NCBI GenBank assembly: GCA_035552275.1
Contig: DASZLR010000065.1
Location: 8,713-72,712, forward strand
Length of the DNA stretch: 64,000 nt
Direction of reading: 5' to 3'
Origin: DASVLX01 sp035552275
Lineage (GTDB): Bacteria > Actinomycetota > Actinomycetes > Mycobacteriales > Pseudonocardiaceae
The position numbers were made by a program, and so were the translations under genes. The notes below the pieces were generated by a model. That model was not told the origin of the DNA and did no database searches. It saw only the letters and a program-made list of their open reading frames with translations. Shown piece after piece: positions 33,506 to 39,970 of this stretch. The stretch's first letter is position 1. Every line of letters begins with the position of its first letter.

Positions 33506-34309
33506 CTAACCTGGTTGCGCCGTGGCCCGCGGGCGGTTGTACAGGCGCTTCGCCCACAGGTACGAGAGCAGGGCGATGGCGGCGCACCAGGCGATGGCGA
33601 GGATCGCGTTGTCGCCGATCGGGGTGCCCATCAGCAGCCCCCGCAGCGTCTCGTTGACCGGCGTGAACGGCTGGTACTCGGCGAACCAGCGCAGTCCGGT
33701 CGGCATCGACGCGGTGGGGACGAAGCCGCTGCCCAGGAACGGCAGCAGCATCATGAACATCGGCGTGTTGCTGGCGCTCTCCACGCCCTTGGCGACTAGG
33801 CCTAGCGCGACCGACAGCCAGGTGAGCGCGAAGGAGATCATCACCAGCACGCCGATGGCCCCGAGCCAGGCGAGCGGGCTGGCGGTGGGCCGGAATCCGA
33901 TCAGCAGCGCGACGCCGAACACCACGGCGATGCTGAGCACGGCCTGGATGACGCTGCCCAGCACATGGCCGGTCAGCACCGAGGCCCGGGAGATCGCCAT
34001 GGTGCGGAACCGGGCGATGATCCCCTCGGTCATGTCCATGGCCACGGATATCGCGGTTCCCTGCGCGACCGAGGCGACGGTGAGCAGCAGGATGCCGGGA
34101 GCCACATAGTTGGCGTAGGCGGTGCGACCGCCGGACAGGCCGCCGAGCCCGGCGCCGAGCGTCCCGCCGAAGACGTAGACGAACAGCAGCATGAAGACGA
34201 CCGGCATGCCGAGGAGTAGCACGGTGACCGACGGATAGCGCACCATCCGCCGGAGGTTGCGGCGCAGCATCGTCGCCGAGTCGCTGACGGTGTAGGTGAG
34301 GGTGCTCAT
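33506..34309 (-). CDS. ABC-2 type transporter permease (DrrB-like)
   Basis: A 267-residue permease with six predicted membrane segments. It has the DrrB/ABC-2 pattern: MLRRNLRRMVRYPSVTVLLLG, LFVYVFGGTLGAGL, YVAPGILLLTVASVAQGTAI, SVAMDMTEGIIARFRTMAIS and the late signature NTPMFMMLLPFLGSGFVP with WFAEYQPFTPVNETLRGLL. With the ATPase it forms an exporter for daunorubicin-like drugs or lipids. It overlaps the ATPase gene by four bases (ATGA). Confidence 0.93.
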   Translation of the reverse strand: MSTLTYTVSDSATMLRRNLRRMVRYPSVTVLLLGMPVVFMLLFVYVFGGTLGAGLGGLSGGRTAYANYVAPGILLLTVASVAQGTAISVAMDMTEGIIARFRTMAISRASVLTGHVLGSVIQAVLSIAVVFGVALLIGFRPTASPLAWLGAIGVLVMISFALTWLSVALGLVAKGVESASNTPMFMMLLPFLGSGFVPTASMPTGLRWFAEYQPFTPVNETLRGLLMGTPIGDNAILAIAWCAAIALLSYLWAKRLYNRPRATAQPG

Positions 34310-35280
34310 CGCTGGCTGGCTTTCTCCGCGGTGGGGTGGCCGGTGACGGCGAAGAAGACGTCATCCAGATCGGGGGTGTGGATCGACAGCGCGTCGACCT
34401 CGATCGACGCGTTGTCGAGTTGGGCGAGCAGGCCGCGCAGTGACCGCACATTGCCGTCGCTGGGCACCTGCAAGGTCAGGTTCTCGTCATCGCGCGAGAC
34501 TGAGCCGATGCCGTCACCGATGGCCCGCGCGGCGGATTCCAGCTCGGGCGCCTCGGCGAAGCGCAACCGGATGTGCCCGCCGGGGATGCGCCGTTTGAGC
34601 TCCTCGGCGGTGCCCTCGGCGACCAGCCGGCCGTGGTCCAGGACCGCGATCCGGTCGGCGAGCTGATCAGCCTCCTCCAGTTGCTGTGTGGTGAGGAAGA
34701 TGGTGACGCCGTCGGCGGCAAGACCGCGGATGATCTGCCACATGGTGCGCCGGCTGCGTGGATCGAGCCCGGTGGTCGGCTCGTCCAGGAAGACCAGCCG
34801 TGGGTTGCCGACCAGGGTCATCGCCAGGTCAAGCCGCCGCCGCATGCCGCCCGAGTACGTCCCGGCTGATTTCTTCGCCGCATCGGCCAGATCGAAATGG
34901 TCGAGCAGTGCCGTGGCGCGGGCTCGGCCGGCGCGGCGGCCCAGATGGTGCAGATCCGCCATCAGGAACAAGTTCTCCTCGCCGGTGAGCAGGCCGTCCA
35001 CCGCCGAGAACTGGCCGGTGACACCGATCGCGGCGCGCACCCCGTCGGGATCTCTGGCCAGATCGTGGCCGGCGACCCGGACCTCGCCGCGATCGGCGGT
35101 GATCAGCGTGGACAGGATCTGGACGATCGTTGTCTTGCCAGCGCCGTTGGGGCCGAGCAGCGAGAAGATCGTCCCTTCGGCGACGGTCAGGTCGACGCCG
35201 TCGAGCACCACGGTGTCGCCGAAGGATTTCCGCAGTCCGGTGACCGAAATCGCCAGCCGGTCCGAGTTGGTGGTCGTCAT
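34306..35280 (-). CDS. ABC transporter ATP-binding protein (DrrA-like)
   Basis: A 324-residue ATPase of the daunorubicin-resistance family. Walker A is SLLGPNGAGKTTIVQILSTL, the Q-loop is AAIGVTGQFSAVDGLLTGEEN, the signature is SAGTYSGGMRRRLDLAMTLV, and Walker B is LVFLDEPTTGLDPRSRRTMW. The DrrA-specific C-terminal extension follows: GGHIRLRFAEAPELES and ALSIHTPDLDDVFFAVTGH. It powers the adjacent DrrB-like permease. The operon upstream contains a DUF4097 protein and a ribbon-helix-helix regulator. Confidence 0.95.
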   Translation of the reverse strand: MTTTNSDRLAISVTGLRKSFGDTVVLDGVDLTVAEGTIFSLLGPNGAGKTTIVQILSTLITADRGEVRVAGHDLARDPDGVRAAIGVTGQFSAVDGLLTGEENLFLMADLHHLGRRAGRARATALLDHFDLADAAKKSAGTYSGGMRRRLDLAMTLVGNPRLVFLDEPTTGLDPRSRRTMWQIIRGLAADGVTIFLTTQQLEEADQLADRIAVLDHGRLVAEGTAEELKRRIPGGHIRLRFAEAPELESAARAIGDGIGSVSRDDENLTLQVPSDGNVRSLRGLLAQLDNASIEVDALSIHTPDLDDVFFAVTGHPTAEKASQR

Positions 35281-35311
35281 TGGTTCTCCTTGGTCTCGTT
35301 CTTTCTCGCGT

Positions 35312-36175
35312 TCAGTTCGGTTCCGGCACGGCGGCCCGGCGGATCACGATGTCGCCGAAACTGGTGCGGGCGTGGATTTCGGCGGTCTGGTCGGCCGGCC
35401 CCGGGTCCTCTGTGGAGTCGAGGTCGTTGCGCACCCGGCCGAAACCTGTGGACACATCCAGCCGGGCGGCGGTGCCGGCCTGGATGCCGATCTCGATCTG
35501 GCCGTGCGCTGTCCGCAGCACCGACGACCCGCAGGCGACACCGCCGATCCGCAGGTCGCCATTGGCGGTGTTGGCGGTGACACCAGCTTGGGCGTGGTCG
35601 ACGGCGATATCGCCGTTGGACGCGCTGATCCGCAGGTCGCCGTCGACGCCGCCGATCCAGGAGTCGCCGTTGCTGTTCTTGATCACTGCGGCGCCGTCGA
35701 TCTGGTGCAGCCGCAGCCGGCCGGACCCGGTGGTGATCTCGGCGTTGCCGGCCACCCGGTCGATCTCGATCGCGCCGCTGCCGGTCCGCAGGTCGAGTGC
35801 GCCGGTGTGGCTGAACTCGATGTCGCCGACGCCGGTTTTCAGCCGAACCGCGCCGAGGCGCCCCACGCCGTGGAACGCGGCGATCCCGGCGGCAGCGCGC
35901 ACGTCCGAGCCGGCCGGCAGATCGATGGTCACGTCGACCGACCCCGGTTTGCTGAACAGGCTGACAGCGCGCTGTTTCGCGGCCTTGACCAATAGTTGGC
36001 CGGCTGCGTACTCGACGCGGACCTGTTCGGCGGCCCGCACATCGGGATCGTGGGACGGGTCGGTCGGGCGTACTTCCACCACGGTGTCGGTGCGCTCGCC
36101 GGCGGTGATCCGGGCGTCGCCGACGCCGAGGTCGATCGCGACCGAAATCGGTTCGGGAGTAGCGAAAGTGGGCAT
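35312..36175 (-). CDS. DUF4097 beta-strand repeat protein
   Basis: A 287-residue protein made of repeating short beta strands with the pattern (V/L)-x-(T/S)-x-(S/N)-G-D-(I/L), for example LKTGVGDIEFSHTG, LRTGSGAIEIDRV, EITTGSGRLRLHQI, ISASNGDIAVDHA and ARTSFGDIVIRRA. This is the DUF4097/adhesin-like beta-helix, with about a dozen rungs. There is no signal peptide or membrane helix, so it is cytoplasmic. Function is unknown, but genes of this type regularly accompany DrrAB exporters in actinomycetes. It lies 31 bases before the ATPase gene and 47 after the regulator gene. Confidence 0.88.
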   Translation of the reverse strand: MPTFATPEPISVAIDLGVGDARITAGERTDTVVEVRPTDPSHDPDVRAAEQVRVEYAAGQLLVKAAKQRAVSLFSKPGSVDVTIDLPAGSDVRAAAGIAAFHGVGRLGAVRLKTGVGDIEFSHTGALDLRTGSGAIEIDRVAGNAEITTGSGRLRLHQIDGAAVIKNSNGDSWIGGVDGDLRISASNGDIAVDHAQAGVTANTANGDLRIGGVACGSSVLRTAHGQIEIGIQAGTAARLDVSTGFGRVRNDLDSTEDPGPADQTAEIHARTSFGDIVIRRAAVPEPN

Positions 36176-36222
36176 GATGGTCTCTCCTGATTGGTGGCAA
36201 GTCGGGTCGGATGGCCAGGGCG

Positions 36223-36741
36223 CTAGCGCACCCAGCCGGTGTAGCGATCGCCTCTGGTCGGGGTGCGCCGCGCGGCCGGACGGCCGCGGATGTCGGACTC
36301 CAGCGATGCGGCCGCTGCGCGGACGAGCCAGGCGTTCACCGAGAGGCCGGCCTGGCCGGCCGCCTGCTCGATCCGGTTCTTGAGTGCTTCGGCCAGCCGG
36401 ACGTTGATCCGCGTCATCGGCCCTTCGTCACTCTCCGGGGGCACCGGCGGCGGGGCGTCCTCTGTGGACTGTTCGGACTCGCTGAACGAGTGCTCCAGGG
36501 CCGGGGGCAGCACGACGAAGGTGGGTTCGCCGGACCGGAGCCGGAGGTCGACCGAGCCCGGCGCCAGATCGCGGGTGATCTCGTCCGCGGCGGCCGACAG
36601 CGCGTTGAGCAGGGCGAGCCGAATGCCCGACTCCAGTGGCGCGGTCAGCCGCTCGGCCAGCGCGCGGGACTCGTCTCCGCCGGCTTCGGCGGCTACCGCG
36701 AGCTGCTGGCGGAGAGCGTCGACGTAATACGTGAGATCCAT
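36223..36741 (-). CDS. Ribbon-helix-helix regulator (HicB/CopG-like)
   Basis: A 172-residue protein with an N-terminal helical domain (MDLTYYVDALRQQLAVAAEA, then SRALAERLTAPLESGIRLAL), an acidic/proline linker, and a C-terminal ribbon-helix-helix: TRINVRLAEALKNRIEQAAG then LSVNAWLVRAAAASLES (residues 115-155). Proteins of this type bind DNA as dimers. It begins an operon with DUF4097 and DrrAB. The promoter region contains paired TGCCA-n3-TGGCA inverted repeats, the first just before this gene's ATG, so autoregulation is likely. A HicA-type toxin is not present. Confidence 0.85.
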   Translation of the reverse strand: MDLTYYVDALRQQLAVAAEAGGDESRALAERLTAPLESGIRLALLNALSAAADEITRDLAPGSVDLRLRSGEPTFVVLPPALEHSFSESEQSTEDAPPPVPPESDEGPMTRINVRLAEALKNRIEQAAGQAGLSVNAWLVRAAAASLESDIRGRPAARRTPTRGDRYTGWVR

Positions 36742-36744
36742 GGG

Positions 36745-36812
36745 TGCCACTATGGCATCACTCTGGCACATATACAAGCCAGTTCGGCACCACAATGTGC
36801 CACAGTGGCACA
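36745..36812 (-). promoter_or_regulatory. Paired operators TGCCA-n3-TGGCA before the regulator operon
   Basis: Two inverted repeats of identical design occur: TGCCA-CTA-TGGCA at 36745-36757 and TGCCA-CAG-TGGCA at 36798-36810, the latter inside a longer perfect palindrome TGTGCCAC-A-GTGGCACA (36796-36812). They are 53 bases apart, about five helical turns, and a single TGGCA lies at 36764-36768. A minus-strand promoter (TTGTGG near 36795, TATATG near 36773) would lie between them. The ribbon-helix-helix protein encoded next to it is the likely ligand. Confidence 0.65.
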
Positions 36813-36840
36813 CTGGATGACATCGCGCCTTGACAGATGA

Positions 36841-36856
36841 TCGAACATGTGTTCGA
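36841..36856 (+). promoter_or_regulatory. LexA (SOS) box at the radical SAM gene promoter
   Basis: TCGAAC-ATGT-GTTCGA (36841-36856) is a perfect match to the actinobacterial SOS box. TTGACA at 36830-36835 would be the -35 element, so LexA would sit between -35 and -10. With normal spacing transcription would start near 36865, at the ATG itself, implying a leaderless message. The M. tuberculosis homologue Rv2578c is, to my knowledge, also damage-inducible. Confidence 0.9.
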
Positions 36857-36864
36857 CTATGGTC

Positions 36865-38841
36865 ATGAGGTGGGACGAGCAGAAGCCGGATGACCAGCGG
36901 GAGCAGGGCCAGCAGGCCCTGCCCGGCGTCGGAGAGTTGGTGCGCAGTGTGCGGGCGCCGGAGTTCGCCGGCGTGGTCTTCCATGAGGTTCGGGCGCGGT
37001 CGGTGCTGAACAAGGTGCCGTCGTCCTCGTCCATGCCGTTCGGCTGGACGGTCAACCCGTACCGGGGCTGTTCCCATGGCTGTGCCTACTGCCTGGCCGG
37101 GGACACTCCGGTCCTGATGGCCGACGGTCGCACCACACCGATCGCGGACCTGCGGGTCGGCGACAAGATCTACGGCACTGTCCGAAGTGGTCATTACCGG
37201 CGCTATGCGCCCACGACAGTGCTGGCGCACTGGGCCACGGTGAAACCCGCCTATCGGATCACGCTCGCGGACGGCACCCAGCTGACCGCCAGTGGCGACC
37301 ACCGTTTTCTCAGCGACCGGGGTTGGAAGCACGTGCTCGGCCGGTCGGGTGGCGCGGGGCAACGACCGCACCTGACCACGGGCAACAAACTGATGGGCAC
37401 CGGCGGGTTCGGGCCGCCGCCCCCCGACACCGCCGACTACCGGCGCGGCTACCTGTTCGCGATGATCCGCTCTGGCGGCCGCGCCGATCCGGAGGCGTTG
37501 GACCGAAGCCGGGCCTATCTCGCCGGTTTCGGCATCGCGGAGAGCAGCACGCTCATCGAGTGGCCCATCGTGCGCGGTGACGACTGGACGAAGGGCTTTC
37601 TGGCCGGCATCTTCGACGCCGAGGGCCGTTGCTCACGGAGCACCCTGCGGATCGGCGCCGCCGATCGGGACATTCTCGATGGCATCGCGCTCGCCTTGAA
37701 GAAGCACGACTTCGAGCACGTGATCGAGGATCGTGGCCGGTTGAACGGACGGTGCACCGTCCGGCTGACCGGCGGTCTGCCCGAACGCCTGCGGTTCTTC
37801 CACCTCACCGACCCGGCCGTCACCGGAAAGCGATCGATCGACGGCATCGCGCTGAAGTCCACCGCGCGGCTCGGCGTGACCGGCATCGAGCCGCTGGGTC
37901 GCGAACTGCCGATGTTCGACATCACCACCGGCACCGGCGACTTCATCGCCAACGGCGTGGTCAGTCACAACTGCTTCGCCCGCAACAGTCACACCTATCT
38001 GGACCTGGATGCGGGCCAGGATTTCAACAGCCAGATCGTGGTCAAGGTCAACGCGGTCGAGGTGCTCGCCAGTCAGTTGCGACGGCGGACCTGGGCCAGG
38101 GAACACGTGGCGATGGGCACGAACACCGATCCCTACCAGCGAGCCGAGGGGCGTTACGAGTTGATGCCCGGCATCGTCGGCGCGCTGGCCCGGTCGGGCA
38201 CGCCGTTTTCCATTCTCACCAAGGGCACCGTGCTGTCCCGTGATCTTCCGCTGCTCGCGGCGGTCAGCCGGGATGTGTCGGTCGGCGTCGGAGTGTCGAT
38301 CGCGCTGCTGGACCGCGATCTCCAGCGCAGCGTGGAACCCGGCACGCCGAGCCCGCACGCCCGGTTGGAACTGGTCCGCCGGGTTCGGGACGCCGGCCTG
38401 CCGTGCGGGGTGTTCGTCGCGCCGGTGCTGCCCCGGCTGACCGACTCGGTCGAGGCGTTGGACGGTCTGCTCGCCGCCATCGCCGAGGCCGGCGCGACCG
38501 GGGCGACGGTGTTGCCGCTGCATCTGCGGCCCGGCACCTTGGAGTGGTTCGCCGCCTGGCTGCGCCGGGAGCATCCGGAACTGGCCGGCGAGTACCGGAA
38601 CCTGTTCGCCCGCGGCAGTTATGTCGACCGGCGGTACCGCCGGATGCTGGCCGAGCGGGTCGGCCCGTTGCTGCGCCGGCACGGTTTGGCGCCGAGGGTG
38701 CGGCGCCGGATCGTCGCCGACGGAGCTATCGGCTCGGCCATCGCGGCTGCCGATGATGAGCCGGTGTGGCCGTCCGGCAGCCTGCCCGCCGAGGCGCCAG
38801 GAGAGGCGGTGGTGAGCCAGGGCCAACTCGAACTTCTCTAG
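36865..38841 (+). CDS. Rv2578c-family radical SAM protein containing an intein
   Basis: A 658-residue precursor. The extein is a radical SAM enzyme of the Rv2578c/SplB-like group: WTVNPYRGCSHGCAYC provides the C-x3-C-x2-C cluster motif (Cys69, Cys73, and Cys76 or its replacement), and after the intein the protein resumes CFARNSHTYLDLDAGQDFN, ALLDRDLQRSVEPGTPSP and GVFVAPVLPRLTDSVEALDG. The spliced product would be 364 residues. A perfect LexA box precedes it, pointing to a role in DNA damage, perhaps repair of a modified base or photoproduct (inference). ATG at 36865 has no Shine-Dalgarno sequence, consistent with leaderless translation; ATGs at 36847 and 36859 are in frame but inside the LexA box region. 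Confidence 0.93.
   Translation: MRWDEQKPDDQREQGQQALPGVGELVRSVRAPEFAGVVFHEVRARSVLNKVPSSSSMPFGWTVNPYRGCSHGCAYCLAGDTPVLMADGRTTPIADLRVGDKIYGTVRSGHYRRYAPTTVLAHWATVKPAYRITLADGTQLTASGDHRFLSDRGWKHVLGRSGGAGQRPHLTTGNKLMGTGGFGPPPPDTADYRRGYLFAMIRSGGRADPEALDRSRAYLAGFGIAESSTLIEWPIVRGDDWTKGFLAGIFDAEGRCSRSTLRIGAADRDILDGIALALKKHDFEHVIEDRGRLNGRCTVRLTGGLPERLRFFHLTDPAVTGKRSIDGIALKSTARLGVTGIEPLGRELPMFDITTGTGDFIANGVVSHNCFARNSHTYLDLDAGQDFNSQIVVKVNAVEVLASQLRRRTWAREHVAMGTNTDPYQRAEGRYELMPGIVGALARSGTPFSILTKGTVLSRDLPLLAAVSRDVSVGVGVSIALLDRDLQRSVEPGTPSPHARLELVRRVRDAGLPCGVFVAPVLPRLTDSVEALDGLLAAIAEAGATGATVLPLHLRPGTLEWFAAWLRREHPELAGEYRNLFARGSYVDRRYRRMLAERVGPLLRRHGLAPRVRRRIVADGAIGSAIAAADDEPVWPSGSLPAEAPGEAVVSQGQLELL
37090..37971 (+). 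mobile_element. Intein with LAGLIDADG endonuclease
   Basis: Residues 76-369 of the radical SAM precursor (294 residues) form an intein. Block A is CLAGDTPVLMADGRTTPIAD starting at Cys1; block B is LADGTQLTASGDHRFLSD with the T-x-x-H-type histidine; the endonuclease has KGFLAGIFDAEGRCSR (LAGLIDADG) and a degenerate first copy GYLFAMIRSGGR; block F is LPMFDITTGTGDFIANGVV; block G is SHN followed by the +1 Cys370. All splicing residues are present. The +1 cysteine becomes the third cluster-binding cysteine after splicing, so the enzyme cannot bind its 4Fe-4S cluster normally until splicing occurs. Inteins at this site are known in the family. Confidence 0.95.
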
Positions 38842-38918
38842 CGCCGGCGCCGCAACGGCTCCTCGGGTTACGGTTTGCCAAGACGCAGACCACGTCCGTG
38901 CCGATTGACGGGGGGAAG

Positions 38919-39278
38919 ATGTCGACTCACGGTCCCGATCCGGAACAGCCGATATCCCGCGAGGTGCTGCTCGACGCGCAACTGGAGCAGGCCAAGAACA
39001 CCCAGCACGTCGAGGTCCGGCGGATCACGATCGCGCCCGGCCACGGTGTCGGTGTCCATGTGCACAACGGTCCGGTGGTCGGCAGCATCGTCCGGGGCTC
39101 CGTCGTGTTCCAGGTCGACGGCGAGCCGGAATCGGTGCTCCGGCCCGGCGACGTGTTCTTCGAGCCGGAGGGCGCACGCATCCTGCGGTTCGACGCGCGC
39201 GACGACGGAGTCACGTTCCTCGGGTACTTCCTGCTCAGCGCCGGGCAACAGCCGGACATCAGCTATCCGGACAGGTAG
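38919..39278 (+). CDS. Cupin-domain protein
   Basis: A 119-residue single-cupin protein. Motif 1 is GHGVGVHVHNGPVVGSIVRGSVVF, with two histidines, and motif 2 is LRPGDVFFEPEGARILRFDA; a metal-binding role is plausible though the second-motif histidine is missing. It starts MSTHGPDPEQPISREVLLDAQL after a strong GGGGGAAG. Many such proteins are small-molecule sensors or isomerases. Function here is unknown, with no evident link to the radical SAM gene 77 bases upstream. Confidence 0.88.
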   Translation: MSTHGPDPEQPISREVLLDAQLEQAKNTQHVEVRRITIAPGHGVGVHVHNGPVVGSIVRGSVVFQVDGEPESVLRPGDVFFEPEGARILRFDARDDGVTFLGYFLLSAGQQPDISYPDR

Positions 39279-39316
39279 GGCCAGCCAGAAAGCCAGAGCC
39301 AGGTGTGGACAGTAAA

Positions 39317-39330
39317 AGTCAGGCTTGACT
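39317..39330 (+). promoter_or_regulatory. Inverted repeat at the TetR-operon promoter
   Basis: AGTCA-GGCT-TGACT (39317-39330) is a 5-4-5 inverted repeat. Its right arm overlaps TTGACT (39325-39330), a good -35 element, 31 bases before the TetR GTG. It is a plausible TetR operator that would control the whole downstream catabolic operon. Confidence 0.4.
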
Positions 39331-39361
39331 GTTTGTTTGTTCTGGTGGCACGCTCGGTGGC

Positions 39362-39970
39362 GTGGTGGTGCAGGAGCGGCAACGCCAGGCCGACCGCAGC
39401 CGGGAGACCCGTCGCAAGCTGATGGAGGCGACGGTCGACTGCCTGGTGGAGCGGGGCTGGTCGGGCACGACGACGGTGCTGGTCGCGGAGCGGGCCGGGG
39501 TGTCCCGTGGCGCGCAACTGCACCACTTCCGCACCCGGGGCGAACTGGTCGCGGCGGCCGTCGAGCACGTCGGCACGGTCGGCGTGGGGGACATGATCGC
39601 CCGCGCCGAGGCGCTGAGTGGAAGCCGGGACCGCACCCGGGCGGTGGTGGAGTTCATCACCGAGTTCTTCGCCAGCCCGCTGTTCACCGCTGCGCTGGAA
39701 CTGTGGGTGGCGGCTCGCACCGATCCGTCGCTGACCGAGCTCGTGGTGCCGTTGCAGGCGCGGTTGGGTCGGGAGTGCCATCGGATCGCGGTCGAGCTGC
39801 TCGGCGCGGACGAGTCGCGACCCGGTGTCCGCGAAGCGGTGCAGGCGACCCTGGACCTGGCGCGCGGTCTGGCGCTGGCCAACCAGCTGACCGACGACAG
39901 CCGGCGCCGGCGGCGGATCGTCGCGCAGTGGGCCGACATGCTGGACCGGGCGCTGCGGGAGGCGCGATGA
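39362..39970 (+). CDS. TetR/AcrR-family regulator of the carboxylase operon
   Basis: A 202-residue TetR regulator. The DNA-binding part is ETRRKLMEATVDCLVERGWS followed by GTTTVLVAERAGVSRGAQLHHF, where RGAQLHHF is the recognition-helix signature (residues 40-55). The ligand domain has TRAVVEFITEFFASPLFTAALELWVAAR and LANQLTDDSRRRRRIV. The operon it begins has overlapping genes (ATGA with the AtuA-like gene), so it probably regulates acyl-CoA catabolism in response to an acyl-CoA. GTG at 39362 is used; start choice is uncertain by a few codons. Confidence 0.9.
   Translation: MVVQERQRQADRSRETRRKLMEATVDCLVERGWSGTTTVLVAERAGVSRGAQLHHFRTRGELVAAAVEHVGTVGVGDMIARAEALSGSRDRTRAVVEFITEFFASPLFTAALELWVAARTDPSLTELVVPLQARLGRECHRIAVELLGADESRPGVREAVQATLDLARGLALANQLTDDSRRRRRIVAQWADMLDRALREAR

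Noticed and set aside
36223..36741. HicB antitoxin of a HicAB pair
   Set aside because: No HicA-like gene is adjacent; the gene heads an exporter operon, so a stand-alone regulator is more likely.
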